A stretch of DNA of 64,000 bases, taken from Cylicocyclus nassatus. Taxonomy: Eukaryota > Nematoda > Chromadorea > Rhabditida > Strongylidae. The DNA lies in contig CATQJL010000316.1 of the NCBI GenBank assembly GCA_958299035.1, positions 13,734,347-13,798,346 on the forward strand, given 5' to 3'. The notes beneath the pieces were generated by a model. The model did no database searches. It had not been told where the DNA came from and saw only the letters and a list, made by a program, of their open reading frames with translations. Numbering within the stretch: the stretch's first letter is position 1; every line of letters begins with the position of its first letter. Shown here one piece after another: positions 21,397-35,081 of the stretch. A program made the translations under genes and the position numbers.

Positions 21397-22138
21397 GTAA
21401 GAATATAAGGTGTTGGTCAGAAACATAATTGTGTGCTAATCTAGCAGCACTTCGATTCACATTTCAGAAAAAGACGACCGGGCATGGCAATGAATAAAAA
21501 TTATAAACTTTAACTAGGAAAAATGATGAGAGAGCACTATGGCTCTCTCTCCACCTCCCCCCTCCCCCTCCCTCCCTTGGTCAACATTTTATAATTTCTT
21601 TACCAAGTGAAACACCCTTCACCCGGAAGGGCTGCGATTGCTGTGACCCCCTTCACCCTGGCGGGGTCATTCTCACCCTATCACACCTACGGTTGTACTA
21701 GGTTAACCTTACCCGTGTAGTGCGGAAGTTCCGCAATCGCTTTCTGCTTAAGATTTTTATACAGTCTTAAATGGTCCCGATCAGCCAAGTTCAAGCCAAA
21801 GCTGCTTGGCTCAAAATTTTTCACAGATCTTGTCTTGGTAATCATTTTGTGGCGCAACGCTCCCGATTACGACGCCATCGTTTAAAAAAATTGAATTTTT
21901 TCAGGAGCAAGTAGAATAAGAGAAGAGAAGTTCAATTTTCAGTCTTTTATCTTCAAAGGAATGTAATTTCGATACGAACAAAGACTTATCAAGACGGAAA
22001 AGTACACAAGAAAGTAGCAGAAGCAAGCTTTTACCATAAAAATTTTTTGAGACAAACGGTTCTACTTCCAAAAGCAGTTTTGGAAAAATGAGGTAAAAAA
22101 GACGTGCATCAATTATGAACCAATCTAATATATAATGT

Positions 22139-22506
22139 TAGGCTAGAAACTAAGTTTTGCAACTTCCTTTTAAACTTCACTCTCTTCGGTTATGACGCGC
22201 TCAAACTTCGGCAATATGCAGAGGTAATGTGTGCTAGAAACTGTTTGAATTATAAATACATATTTAAAAAGTCCAGGCATTTTTCGCAAACAGTGAATTT
22301 CAAAAATTTTTGGAGTTGTAAGCCAAAGTGAGGCCGTTAGCATCCCAGATCATGCGTAAATGCGTAAGGATCTGGAGTCGTATATGCGTTATTGATAGAG
22401 GTTGGCTCAGTAAGAAAGAAATAAAATATAGGAACGTGCTGGAATTGGCGCCCTTACAAAATCCATCGAGTCATGCTTGTGTTACAAAACTTAGTTTCCA
22501 CCCCAA
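22139..22506. mobile_element. TTAGGCTAGAAACTAAG-type MITE
   Basis: The left end TTAGGCTAGAAACTAAGTTT and right end, the complement of TTGGGGTGGAAACTAAGTTT, are flanked by TA. It is related to 35858-37312 through the motif AAACTAAGTTTTG and GCGCTCAAACTTCGGCA. Confidence 0.62.
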
Positions 22507-22856
22507 TACTAAGTGGTTTACAAATTCGTTTGTCACTTTTCATCATAACTTCTCTTCTTCAAAGGGAATTTTGTCGAATAATTTTTATTTAAGGAAAGAA
22601 ATCACGCTCTTTCACAGCAGTACCTGTACGACAACGTTCGAGAGCTAAAAGCAGTTGGATGAAATTGGTCAAGATTGACATTTTCAAGTAAAATTACATA
22701 AATTCCGATGTGCTTTTGTTTGATAAAAAATGAATTGGGACGAAAAATAGTGAAAGAAGCAAATGAAGAGATTATTAGGATTTATGAGTTCATATAGTTT
22801 TTTTGGTAGCCATTCTTTGAAGAAGCGGTAGATTTACGGCAAAGTACCTGCACTAT

Positions 22857-25180
22857 AGTGCGGTTCATAATTATACGAACACCCCAAATTTAAGAAGTTC
22901 CTGGACTTTTTGACAGAAACTGAAAAAGCCGTTGGTACCACGCGAAAGAGCACAGCCGAAAACGGTATATGATCCTTAAGAATGGAATGGATGTCAATCT
23001 TAGAAGTGTTTTTGCGCCTAATGCAAATTTTTAGCGGTTCATAATTATACGAACACCTCAAACAAAGATCCATTTTTCATTCAAGATTGCAATCATTTAA
23101 GTCCAAATTTTTTGTAGAGTTACAGTAACAAGACATATCTGACATATCTGCTACACACTGAACGAGGACCGTTACTTTTTCTAGAAGGCTCCAAATGCTT
23201 TTGGAGTGATTGCGCTCCAAAAACATTAGTTCTTCTGTGGTTTACGCGCCCCGATTAGCTTCTACAAAGCTATGAGATAAAAATATGCTTTTTTGATAGG
23301 TATTTTATTTGACGCTTGGAAACTCTTTGCGTTTTCGTGTCGTTTTTCAATCAAGTTTCAACCTTACCACAGAGTTAGCACGATTTTGAGGCTCAAAACT
23401 CAGCTTCTCTCTTGCGCAAACATTTGATATGAAGCCGCTGCATTGTTTGCGTGATGAAGTTTCTGTGCCAAATGTTTTGGATTTTTTGTAGAACTGATCT
23501 TGAGGCTGTGGAGCTAAAAACCAAATAAAGGTGTGATTGCAATAGTAAAAAAAAGTGTTTTTGGTGAAATGATGTCTGCGTGGCCAAAACAAACGCTCAG
23601 CGCTGCTGATTTTTTCTAACCAAATATACAGTCTTGTGAACTTCTACATACTATGTGCTTACTTCATTGGACGGCTTCAGAAGCTGAGTTTTGAGGCTCA
23701 AAATCGTGCTAACTCTGTGGTAAGGTTAAAACTTGGTTGAAAAACGACACGAAAACGCAAAGATTTTCCAAGCGTCGAACAAAATACCTATCAAAAGAGC
23801 TTATTTTATCTCATAGCTTTGTAGAAGCTAATCGGAGCGCGTAAACCACAGAAGAACTAATGTTTTTGAAGCGCAATCACTCTAAAAGCATTTGGAGCAA
23901 TCTAAAAAAAAGTAACGGTCCTCTTTTAGAACTGCACTGGGTTCAGTGTGTAGCAGATATGTCAGACCTTGTTACTGTAACTCTATAAAAAATTTGGACT
24001 TAGATGATTGCAATCTTGAATGAAAAATGGATCTTTGTTTGAGGTGTTCGTATACAGGGTGGGGCAAAAGTCTGGGAGCCTAGTATTTTTTCAGATAAAA
24101 TCAGAAGGAAAGTGCCTAGGAACGAAAAATTTTTTGTACACATAAATCGAACCTTTACAAATACAGCGCTGCTTTTAAATTTTGAGATTGCCTCATCTGG
24201 CTTCAAAGCAGCCCTTCGAAATCTTGGCGAGTCTGCCTGTCCTGGCACGCAGACAGTCATAATGAAATTCGTCCCACGCCTTTACGATAACTGTTTTTTT
24301 CTCCGTGCAAATGTGCGATGTGATAGAGCAAGCTTTTAGCCACAACGTACTGCGAAGAAATTTTTTCTGTAGTGTCGGGAAAAAAATTTTGGAATTTTAA
24401 TGAAGGCAAGTGCACAATGTATACCGGAAATCTGGATACGAATGCGCGAACGGGAGAGAAAAATCTTAATCTGAAAAGTGTTGAAATTGCTTGATCGATC
24501 GAACTCAAGTACATGCTTGCATAGAAGAAACCAAGGAAAGAGTGTAGCCTAGAATTCAGTGCCTGCTGTGCTCCTATAGCTTTCAAATTTATTCTAAAGA
24601 AAAACGGCCACTGGCACGCAGGTAGTATTCGCAAATTTTTATTTTGCGTTTTCGAAAGAATAGTATCTGACAAACGTAATGACAACGAATTAATAGCGCA
24701 AGGTCTCCTCTACATTGTATGCATCGAAGCTCTGTAGAATATACACTGTATCTTTAGCTACAAAGTAAGTTGTGAAGACCAAAAATTTCGATTTTCTAGC
24801 ATTGCAGAGCACTTGTTTGATAAATCCAACTCCTACAAAAACATTTGGCAAGCATTTTCAGCCAGCCAAAGTGCGATTTGTAGAAGATGATCGCAGCTAT
24901 ATGTGACACAAATTTGGAGTCAAAATCATCAGTAGTTTCTTAATTTACAGCACTGCAAAATAGGCTCCCAGACTTTTGCCCCACCCTGTAATTATGAACC
25001 GCTAAAAATTTGCATTGGGCGCAAAAACACTTTTAAGATTGACATCCATTTCCATTCTTACGGATCATATACCGTTTTCGGCTGTGCTCTTTCGCGTGGT
25101 ACCATCGGCTTTTTGAGTTTCTGTCAAAAAGTCCAGGAACTTCCAAAATTTGGGGTGTTCGTGTAATTATGAACCGCACT
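22857..25180. mobile_element. Middle element with AGTGCGGTTCATAATTATAC ends
   Basis: About 1.39 kb without its own insertion. The arms are near-identical inverted copies for at least 500 bp, and the end motif GCGGTTCATAATTATACGAA appears twice in the left arm (22860 and 23034), implying an element inserted in a relative. It sits at a TA of the outer element. Confidence 0.8.
24055..24988. mobile_element. Inner MITE with CAGGGTGGGGCAAAAGTCTG ends
   Basis: Twenty-eight-bp perfect inverted ends, flanked by TA on both sides, interrupt the motif TTCGTATAATTATGAACC of the middle element. The two halves of that motif lie at 24047-24054 and 24989-25000. Confidence 0.87.
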
Positions 25181-25999
25181 TTATATGAAGAGCCAATCTT
25201 GCTTTACAAAAACTGCTGTTCGTTTTCGGAACAAACTCAAATTCCCTCTGACGACTTCTAAAAGCAACTTTTTTGAGGGGCAAAAATTGGCAAATTCGTT
25301 TCGATCCTTATACGGAATGATAAGTGGGACTTCTTTATTCAAAGTTGTTATGAGCGATGAAGAACAGCTGTTTACGGGACTATGATCTCATCGAAATAGT
25401 CTTCTTATCTAACGAGACGCTATAAGGAAGAATAAAGCGCACTTCTATCATGCGTGTAGATGTTTTGCGTTTGGTACTTTAGAAAATTATCACCGAAAAT
25501 TTTTGAAAAAGCGTAAAATGTTGGCTAGAGCTTGTACTCATACATCCATACACATCACTTAATAAGAGCCATCTACTCGTCAAGGCGCGATGGGAGGAGG
25601 GACACAGTCGCTAGACAGCGCGCAAATCTCAGCTGCAAACTTGCCAATATACCAGTTTTGATTACTATTAGCCTTTCGCCTACATATGAGGATATCATTT
25701 TGCGGGATACGCAAAATACGCAAAATAAGTTGTCAAAATCGCCAATTTCTGCCCCTCAAAAAACTTTATTTTGAGAATATGAGATAAAAGAATCTGGGTT
25801 TTCTCCGAGTACGAACAACAGTTCTTGTGAAGCAAGATCAAAACTTTCAGTAATACAGGCACTTGCCGTTAATCAACATCGCTCCATCAAAAAATGGCTA
25901 CCAAAATAAAAACTCTACGAACTTATGAAACGACCCTGATACTTCATTTTGCAATTTTTGAGCTGGTTCAATAAAATCTAAATACATCACAGCAGAGAC

Positions 26000-28500
26000 C
26001 GAGAAAGTCATAAACATGTGTTTCGTACCACCTCTTTCTAGCTGAGTGTAACTCGTGTTAACCGAAAGCAGTTTTGATTTTTGTGGAAAACACAGATACG
26101 AAAATATGAAAATTTAACAATAATCAAATCTGCTCTCAACTAGCACGAAATTTGCTCAACCAAAAAAGAGGAGTTAATAAAATCCAAATTAGTGACATTT
26201 TCGGCCTTTTTCATGCAAAAAAATTGACTGAAACAAACCACTTCATTTACTTCTAGCTCTTAGACTTTCTAGTCTTAATTCGTAGCAAACGTACCATGAT
26301 AAGATGAGCATCAAACAAAAATATTTGTAAGATTTGCGTCATCGTGCGTGAAAAATGCCACTCTTGACTGGTTTCCTTAAATTGCTTTTAATTACTGAAG
26401 TGCATGGCAGAAATCATGGCAGAAACACTGCTGTAAAGAGCATGGTTTTTTGTTTTAGATTAGAAAAATTCAAAAAATCCTACAATGAAAGAAAGTTATG
26501 ATTTTTTTACATTTGGCGTTGAGTTTTTATATTCAGCTTCATACCAGTGGATGGATCAAGTCTTATGGCGAAGGGTGATGGTCAATTTTAGAGCTTGATT
26601 GTACCAAGGATTATCTCTCATACCATTTTGTTGTTAACTGCTCGGCAACATGTATCAATGTTGCGTACTATGAGATAAACTCTTTGACTAGTTGAAGAAT
26701 CTCGATAGCATGTACCGAAACTCTTTGACTAGTTGAAGGATCTCAGCATGTACCGTTGGCAGTTACGGCAAAAAATAAGATGAAATTGAATAACAGAGAA
26801 CGCTGACTCAAACTAGACTTGAACATGAAGAGGCAATCGCAAATATGAACAAAACTTCACGCAAAACAGTAAAAAGCACTTTTACTTTAGGCTCTTTTAT
26901 CAATTCCTCCAAAGCCCTAGCAAACGTTTAAATATTTTATGATACCATTAGGCGCTTTGCTCAATCATAAAGTATCAACTTTTATATCATAATGGTAGAT
27001 TTTTATTTATTTATAAAATACACATGATTATGCACTAAAACACAAAAAATATCAAAAAACAGAAGTGCTATGTTAGATCACGTTATTTCCGTTTGAATGA
27101 CCAAGTCGCTCTCCTGCTTTGAGTAAGTTAACCCTTGCTGAGATCCTTCTAATCCGAACATATCATAGAAGAACGACCTTACCAAGGCCTGGCTGACCAA
27201 CCTAACCCTAGCTGGACGAATCCAGAAACCCCCAAAACTGGTCGTCAATCTTCTCGAACGGCTTTCTCAGCGGCTTCTAGGAGAACTGCTAAACCATTCT
27301 GAGATTGGTGATGATGAAACCAAACAAATAATGCGAACATCTGTGACAAGTCTGTGGAACATTTGGAAGCTCCCGCCAGAGATTAGCTCGTCATGCATGG
27401 CTCAATCTCGAAAATGAGCACGTAGTACTAAGAGAGTCAATCATATTTACACGAGAAAGGCCACAGGAATTAATCGGCAGCGTCCCGTACTTGCAGTCCA
27501 AGAAAAAAAATTTTAAGGCGAAAGCAGGCAAAAGTTGAACTCAAGAGTGTTGATTTTCTGTTAAAAGTTTGTTTGGAGTTTACTTTAGAAATTTGCAATG
27601 CACAAAAGCAAAAGTCATTGAAAATATCTCCTGTACTAAAACATCAGCTTGGCTCAAAAGCTCTTACAAAACATGAAAAGAACTCTTCAGACATCAATAA
27701 CTTCAGCTGCAGAACATCTATCAAAGATATTGTTTTGCGAAATACTGCCGGATCTTTTGCAAATATTAGTTCACTCGGTGAAAAACCTTGCCTTGCTGTG
27801 CGGCATCAAATGAAGGCGTGTGAAATAAGGTGGAAAAGCGATGCGAAATTAAGGATCTATCGATTCTTCGTCGTGTTGGATGTTGAATCACAGAAAATGG
27901 CTGTCGGAAAGGCTTTCAATAAAATTTTCTCATTATTTATTAAGCATCATACTCAGGCGGCCATGCGAATTTTGACAAGCGTGGACCGGAAAAATAGTTC
28001 GCTGATTATGCGGATCGCTTGCAAAAATTTGGAAGTATATTGGTTAATTTTCAGAGTAATGCTCGAAGAAGTAACGTGGTTTTTCTGTAAATTAGTTGCG
28101 GCGCAGTGACCGCATTCTCGCGGACTTCATTTTTGTGAACTTTCCGTGAGAATATGCAAAAATAATGAGGGCCGCACGGTCCTTTATAAAGGACCACACA
28201 GCCCTAGGTAAATTCCGCTGATAGGAGGCACCTCAATCTCGAGTATTAAACCATCGGTGACACCTCTGCCACATAGAGTCGCATCTTTACTCGGCGTATG
28301 CGCAAAACTGCGTTAAAAGAGTCCTAGCGCTTGCTGAAAGTTTGGCCAGCGCTCGCTGAAAGAAATTATTTGCCGAGCGCTTGCAGAAAATGCTGTATTG
28401 TTGCCCGCTGGCAGAATATGCGACCGTAAAAAAGTGCCGCCCGCTGAAGGTTTGGCCACTCCCCGAATTCTGCTGACCGCCTGCAGAAAAGCGCGAGTTT
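26000..28500. other. A+T-rich DNA, no recognised gene
   Basis: A 178-codon plus-strand frame (27573-28109) is long for this composition but has no domain I recognise, no convincing neighbour exons and an ordinary A+T-rich codon pattern. GACTAGTTGAAGRATCTC is duplicated near 26690 and 26732. Confidence 0.45.
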
Positions 28501-28530
28501 GGGACCGCCTGCCCCTGACGATTATCTGAG

Positions 28531-29241
28531 GGCCGCATGCACTAATATCCCCGCGGGGAGGGGATCGCAGCTTCAGAAGAAAGCTTCATATCCTGAAGCT
28601 CCGGATATCTGGATTTCACGTTGTATACCTATCCGTAAGTATTCCTACTACCCTTCACTATGAACATGTTGAACAGGAGCGAGAAGCCGTACGAACCGCA
28701 TTTTCCTGCTTTTGTATGATCCCTGATGATCCCCGGCGCTTTTCTTTAAAGTCATTTTTCTTTCTCCGAAGTTAACGAAAACCTTCCAAAGTTGTACTGA
28801 ACATCTATCACAATACTGCTAAGCATGTTGCTGATGAGAACAAATGACTTTTTGAAAAGTCGAATTTTTCGGTAAGCCTCAAATTTTGACCTGTGGATCA
28901 TCGCAAATTTCATGACTTCAAAACATCATTTGTTCTCAGCAGCAACATGCTTAGCACTGTCGGGTTAGACAATCTGCACAACTCTGGAAATTCTTCGTTA
29001 ACTTCGGAGAAAGAAAAATGACTTTGAAGAAAAGCGCCAGGGATCATCAGGGATCATACAAAAGCTGGAAAATGCGGTTTGTACAGCTTTTCGCTCCTGT
29101 TCAACATGTTCATAGTGAAGGGTAATAGGAATACTTACGGACAGGTACACAACGTGAAATCCAGGTATCTGGAGTTTCGAAATATAAAGCTTTCTTTTAA
29201 GCTGCGATCCCCTACCCGCGGGGATGTTAGTGCATGCGGCC
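28531..29241. mobile_element. Foldback element P1, 711 bp, GGCCGCATGCACTAA ends
   Basis: Inverted arms of about 300 bp run from GGCCGCATGCACTAA to its complement. CTGAG flanks both ends (28526-28530 and 29242-29246) as a likely 5-bp target duplication. No coding capacity. Same family as P2 at 37493. Confidence 0.83.
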
Positions 29242-29370
29242 CTGAGTAAGTGTTCGCACTGTCTTCAGCACTTTGAATGGCTAAATATTGAAAGTTCTCT
29301 ATAACTTTGCCTGTAGAAAAGTCACCAGACCTCAAACTCGCTCATGCATATGCACTCCACAAAACCTAAA

Positions 29371-29675
29371 GGCCCCGTAAAATCCGACTGCCCACGCGTC
29401 GCTTTGAACACCAACGCGCGCCGCGGCTGAAAACGTTTGGTCCCGAAGCGCTACAGGGTTTTTGCGAGCGACAATGAGCGCACACCCTTTTTACACGTAT
29501 TTTTTTAAGCTTTTGAAGGGAGCTTTCGTCAAGATATACCTTGCATTGACGAGAACAACTTGAGATTTGAAGGAGGATTTCTTAAAATTCAGTGAACGCC
29601 GACAGTCATTCGCGTCGACCGCTCGCTTACGTTGGTGTTCAAGGCACGGCGCGGGCAATTAGGTTTTACGGCGCC
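29371..29675. mobile_element. 305-bp MITE with GGCCCCGTAAAA ends
   Basis: The inverted ends share GTTGGTGTTCAA, GCGGGCA-like and CGTAAAA blocks over about 45 bp. TAAA flanks both sides. Confidence 0.65.
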
Positions 29676-29679
29676 TAAA

Positions 29680-32600
29680 TTTATATGCGCCGTTGCTATA
29701 TTTGCTTCTGTGCTAGAAACAGAGAAAACCAAAAATTTCAAAATTTCAAAAAACAAGTTCTCAGACTTCGGCGTTTTTGTGGTGAGGTCCTGAAGCTAGT
29801 GTGAACACTTGCACGCCTCTTCTAGAACTTGCTTCGCTCTATCGAACCGTTTCCTGCATCTCGATCAAGATTGAGAAGAGTGTGGCTTATTGCGGTAAAA
29901 ATTCAAGATTGAAAAAGATTTATGAGGCAACCTAATATAATGCAACTCAGATTTTACCCTTCACCATCAACTTTATGCCCCGCTTACTCCCAGTTAAAAC
30001 AATTTCCTTCTCGTATTCACCATAAAAACACTACCATCAATCCCTTGCCGGACTTTTTAACATTACAATTTTTGAGAAGAACTACTCTATCATACGATTT
30101 TACGCAGTTTGACCGAGAACCGTAGACCCCTACTTCCAACAAACCTCAACTGTTACTTCTTTGCGTATTTGTTTCTCGAAATACTACCATACAGCTCTTG
30201 TCTGGCTTTCTCCTTTAGAATACTGCTACCCTAATTTCGCGCATAAGACGCTTTTTTCCGAATTTTCAAGCGAGTTGCTCAGCCGCTTCAACTGTATCCT
30301 GGAAAGATCTTACATCGCACGATTCTTTCAAGCAATATACAGCACGTTATAGGGTCCTTTGTTGGTAAAGTCCTTTGGCTTGTCTGGGCTGGTATCAACC
30401 TCTGCGCTCGCCGAAAAGATAAACAAAGCTTGGCCACTGTATAGGCTCCTGGAGCAATTTAAAGAGGTACAGCAATTCGTTCGTTTCAAATTATCATTCT
30501 TCTTTGTATGAGATTGAAAAGAGCAAGAAAAAAGCTTCGAGACCCAAAATGGAAGGCAAATTTACAAACGTTAATGAAGTTACAATGAGGTATATTTTAG
30601 CTTTTGTTTGCACTTTTATTGATTCCATCACTAAGATCGAAGCGGCTGTAAAGGCAAGATGTATTAGGGCGTAAGCTCACTCTCGAAATCGCCACAACCC
30701 GCAAGAAGTTCTTAAAACTATATTAGCAGCTTCCGATGCAGCCTTTCATCCGCTTTTATAATAAAATGCTTTGTCTTATGCAGTGAAAACAGCGAGTTTT
30801 CGGAAAACCCATGATATTTGTTACGGTCAGGCTTCACTTCTTTATTCTTATATTCTCCTATTGATGGAGAGCAATTAGCAAATAGTTTGAGGATTTAAAG
30901 AAACAAATTTTCTTTTATCATAAGATTTCAAGCAGCCTTCAACATTTTGAGAATCACTTTTTTCTGGAAGTGCACATTTTTCATGAGCAAGTAGTAGAAT
31001 TGCATCAAGTCTCTACAAATTCGAATCTGAATTAACATTCGAACACAGCTAAACTCAACTCTGCAATATTGTCAGGCTTTTTTCGATTCAAAAATGGGTT
31101 TCAGAATGTTTTACGCAACCATTGCACAAAATTGGTGCTGAAACAACGAAAACATTTCGAGTGAATGAAAATATTCGGCTGGAAAGCTTGAAAACATATG
31201 CTGTTAGGTTTTTCTATTTGTGGTGGGTCAATTAATTTTTGTTGGGAGTTGAAACAAAAATTTGCATAAATAGTCGATTTTGAAATGATAACATAGTTCA
31301 GCTAAAAAACTCCAAAGCGTTTTCCAAAGCATTTGAAGATTTCAAATGTGCGGACGTAATCATATGCGTCGACTACACCCTAGATCATTCGTGAATCAAT
31401 ATTTTCTAACGGAATTGGCTTTCTGAGTTTCCAAACTACTTAAACAATGACTTAAAACAATTAAGTCTGTACAAAAAGCCACTCCCTTCCCGTCTACAAA
31501 TTTCTCAGACTGATGATAGACAATTACTTCATAAATTAATAGGGAATCTAACACTTCCTTTAGCGGCTAGATATGTTATCGAAGTGATACTCAAACAGCA
31601 AACGCTGGGATAATTGCCAATGTTATAAATCGTTTTTACCAGTTCAAATATAAATGTTAGTGATGTTTAAAGTCCGTGCCGTTTATCAGATTTATCCCAA
31701 ATCACTCAGAATAGCGAAAAACAAACGCTCCGAAAAGTGTTTGACGCTAAGCTTTTTTTCTTTCTGGCAGTGATGCTTTGTTTAGAGCCATTTGGTGAGC
31801 TGATATTTGCCAGAGTGTTAATCCAATGTTTCCACCAAACTTCCAAACTTTTAGAAGAGCTTTGGTAACAGTTGGATAGAATTAACAAGGTGCCACTTGA
31901 TTTTTTGGGTGTCTTCGACTTACTTTTCAGTGGTTTTCGCAATGATTTTTCTGAAAGACTTCACTTTGTGGATCGAAAAATGCACAAACGCTTCAAACGC
32001 TAATAAAGTTCGAGAAGCTTCCCAAAACCGATTATCATTGAACACTGATTCTACAAAGCAATTGGAGTTTACTAATTACCGAACTTTCGTTTTATTCGGT
32101 ACAGCTGGGACGGGTTATATAGCAAAAGATGAGATGGCTTTGTCTTTGAAGCCTTCGTGTTTCAAAAAGAAAAAGGTGTGTCTGAAAGCGGAGAAAAAGC
32201 AACATCGATCGACATCTTATTGCTCACCGATTGATATGTCCTTTGAGAATTGGATTGCTCAAATAAGAATTTGATAGCATCAAAAAATATTCTTAAAAAT
32301 TTTGGAATTCAAAGTCAGTTATACATGTCAAAAAGTGCGTTGTATTTCAAAGCTATTTCAAATCAAAATGACAATTTTGAAAACTAGCTGAAGTCAGGAT
32401 AGGTGAGTAGGTGGAAGCCAAAGGTCGAAGATTCCGACGAATAGCACTTATCAAAGAGTTCGAAAAGCATCATAGATAGAAAGAAAAAGAAGATCGTGTG
32501 TTGAAAACCGTTTAGAGAGTTTGTCTACCATTTTGAGTGGAAAATGAAAAAAAAACGCGAGAAACGAGCGAACTGTCGGACCGACCTAGTAAATAATGGA

Positions 32601-33115
32601 GAATGCTCTTGAAAACCTTTAATGTTCATGAGATAGAGCGGCTTTCTTAATTAAGTTTTTGGATTTCAGAATGATTTTCGAAAATTTTAAGCCCATAAAC
32701 TGGACGCTTGCAAGGACAAGATAATTTTTTCAAAACTGTAGAATTTTTCGGTCTCATTATTCAATTTTACAATTACTATCGCAGAAGGGTGAGTAGCAAA
32801 GATAAAATTTGAGGGTAATCGTTAATCAAACGAGAGTGGTTAGACAACGAGCGAGCAAGAGGGAAGCTAAGTAATTCCAAAGAACGATGCTGTTTTAACT
32901 ATCAGAAAGGGGTTGGTTCTATAGGCATCAGCAGTGAAGTTAAATAAATATTCTTTTTCTAGTTAAAGAAGTGTTTTTTCTACCATAGAGCACGGAGTCA
33001 CTACTAAGAGAAAAGCAAGAGAAAAACAATTTTTCCAAACATTTCGTGGAATGGGTTTGAGACGTAGTTTGATAGAAGGTTTTTTTTGTTTATTCTGCCT
33101 TTTTGGATCATCCAC
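29680..33115. other. A+T-rich DNA, no recognised gene
   Basis: Isolated mariner-like ends (ACCTAATATAATG near 29933, ACCGACCTAGTAA near 32582) show old insertions. A 125-codon plus frame at 31897-32274 has no recognisable domain. Confidence 0.45.
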
Positions 33116-33121
33116 TATATA

Positions 33122-33300
33122 CAGGGCTTGGCACGAGGTGGCTTGATGAAAATGCAAAAAACGAAGTCACCCGTTGACTTTTGCAAATTTTTGCGAAGTC
33201 CCCTTTGACCCCGACCATAATCTTTAAAAAAATTTCCAAAAAAGGAAACATCGACCGAAATCCCCTACGCTTGCCTTTTGCCAAAAACCTGATCATATGG
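33122..33300 (+). mobile_element. End fragment of the CAGGGCTCGGCACGAGGTGG hAT family
   Basis: CAGGGCTTGGCACGAGGTGG followed by GAAAATGCAAAAAACGAAGT matches one end of the element at 38337-39068. The other end was not found nearby. Confidence 0.6.
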
Positions 33301-35081
33301 CAGTATGGATCACTTTATGTGTTACCGTTATGTATATTTTAAGGTGCATTCTTAATCCAAAAGTTTTGATCGATATCGCGAGATATAGTATTGAGCCTGA
33401 GAAGAAGCTGAGAAGCTTTTTATTGACTTTTACATCATACATTGAAAAGAGATTGAACATAACTATATAGTGCTATTCTCGAAATTTTACAGGAGCGTAA
33501 ATAAAAAAACTTTTAACTTTTTTGAATTCCAAGCACCATGAAAACCATACTTTTTATGCAGCGTTAACTATTTCTTGAAAATCTTCTCATCCTCATGATC
33601 AGTTCAATTATCGTCTCGCTCAATGGCGCGGCTGAAAGTAAGACATGATGGATTAAAAAGTTATATCTTTTAGTTACTCTTGAGACGGAAGCATGTTTTA
33701 TGAACGAAAAATCAGTTGAACCTCGCAGACTCTTAACGAGCCTGCTCTTCTAACAGCTGAAATGACCTCTTTCAAAACAAACTTTGTGTATCATGCTTTC
33801 AATATTCATTACAGTAAAAACTTGTGGAGCGGTACACTTTCATAGATAAATAGGACAAAGTACTTATAACAGCAAAGGTTTTTAGACACTACGTTTTCCC
33901 CTCAATTTGAGAAAATCACGGTATGCTTTATAAGTGAGAAAAAGTACTAAAAATTTTTATCTACGTCAAATAAGTATCATTCGTTGCAATGTCATGCGTA
34001 GGGTTCTGTTGCTCGCACCAGTATCACCACGCTGAAATGAAGCATTTGTAAATTTTCGTGTTTTCTAATCATTTGGAAAAGTTTGAGAGCATGCAAATAG
34101 GGCAAAAGCTGCGAATGAAAGTCACGTAGAAAAAGGTGGAATTTCAAGGATAAAAATGCAAAAAAATCGTGGTTATTTATTCTTCCCCCCCCCCCCCCTT
34201 TTTCCCGTTGTGTATGGGTCAACAAATCAAAAATCTGAAAAATTACCATTACCTGCTCCTAGAGTGCTGTTTCCAAAAACTGGTTCTGTTCATAACTGCG
34301 CAATCTTCAGAACTACGGTGACAGATTGCATACATGTTTGGGTGGTTTTCAGAAATTTGGGAGCACACCGATCGGGAAATACGCAGAGTATTTTATATGT
34401 GAAGCTAAACTTCTGTTTTATGTGTGTATGTCTGCGTGCGCGTGCAACAAAAATTTCATTCTATCATATGAGGAATTCAAAAAAGTTTCCCTTAACATGC
34501 AGAAAATTACGAGATAACTCTTGTAGTTTTGTGAAAAATTAATAATTTGCAAAGATAAAAAAGTGGATTAAGTCAAGAGGATACAATGTTGCATCGAAGA
34601 TCAGGACGCGAAATGAGAAAAAAAGCTGTTCTTTTACTATCAAAAGCCGTAACAAAGCGTGGGGCACGAAACTTTGGTTGAAGTGATTACTTATAGGTAG
34701 AGATTGATCTAAAATATAGAATTGTGTAAAAAGGTTTGAAAATTTATGTGGGGAAGGCAGGGATTGTAAAGATTCATGGCTTTTTCGGTCTCCCGGAACC
34801 TCAGGGTGCTCCCATGTTGCGCGGGAGCAACCTAAAATCGAAAAACGCCTACTCCTCTCGTTCACATATTTTCATAATTTTTCGTACATCTCTTTTCATT
34901 GTCGCCATGGATGTACATACCAAATTTGGTGGCCCAAAATTGCTTACTCGTTGTAAGCAAACCAAATGCTTATATATTTGCGCGTCAAAATTGTCTTGAC
35001 ACGTTGAAAACGTGTGCATACAGATTTATGCACTGATCTAAGTGTTTTCAAAGTGTTGATTTATGTACTGCTAAAGTTACA
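33301..35081. other. A+T-rich DNA, no recognised gene
   Basis: It contains a run of C near 34186 and short frames only. Nothing identified. Confidence 0.45.

Larger units (their letters stand above)
19373..21705. mobile_element. Composite repeat with GTAGGTGCGATAGGG ends around an LTR fragment
   Basis: GTAGGTGCGATAGGG at 19373 and its near complement at about 21690-21705 bracket the block; 21425-21700 is an inverted homologue of 8740-8986. A further internal copy of the end lies near 20785. The retrotransposon 3' end sits between 20805 and 21396. The stretch 19450-20700 contains nothing else I recognise. Confidence 0.4.
22775..25939. mobile_element. Outer mariner-like palindromic element of a three-level nest
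   Basis: The ends are TTAGGATTTATGAGTTC and the complement of TCAGGGTCGTTTCATAAGTT. With insertions removed it is about 840 bp (22775-22856 plus 25181-25939) and forms a palindrome: CTTGCTTTACAAAAACTG near 25200 faces CTTGTGAAGCAAGATC near 25830. Confidence 0.7.

Noticed and set aside
23347..23592. 81-codon minus-strand frame in the palindromic arm
   Set aside because: It lies in an inverted arm of a transposon and ends within it.
27573..28109. 178-codon plus-strand frame
   Set aside because: No recognisable motif, no phase-compatible exon nearby; chance cannot be excluded in sequence of this composition.
31706..32274. Possible mariner transposase remnant on either strand
   Set aside because: I looked for DxD-type and helix-turn-helix patterns and found none that were convincing.
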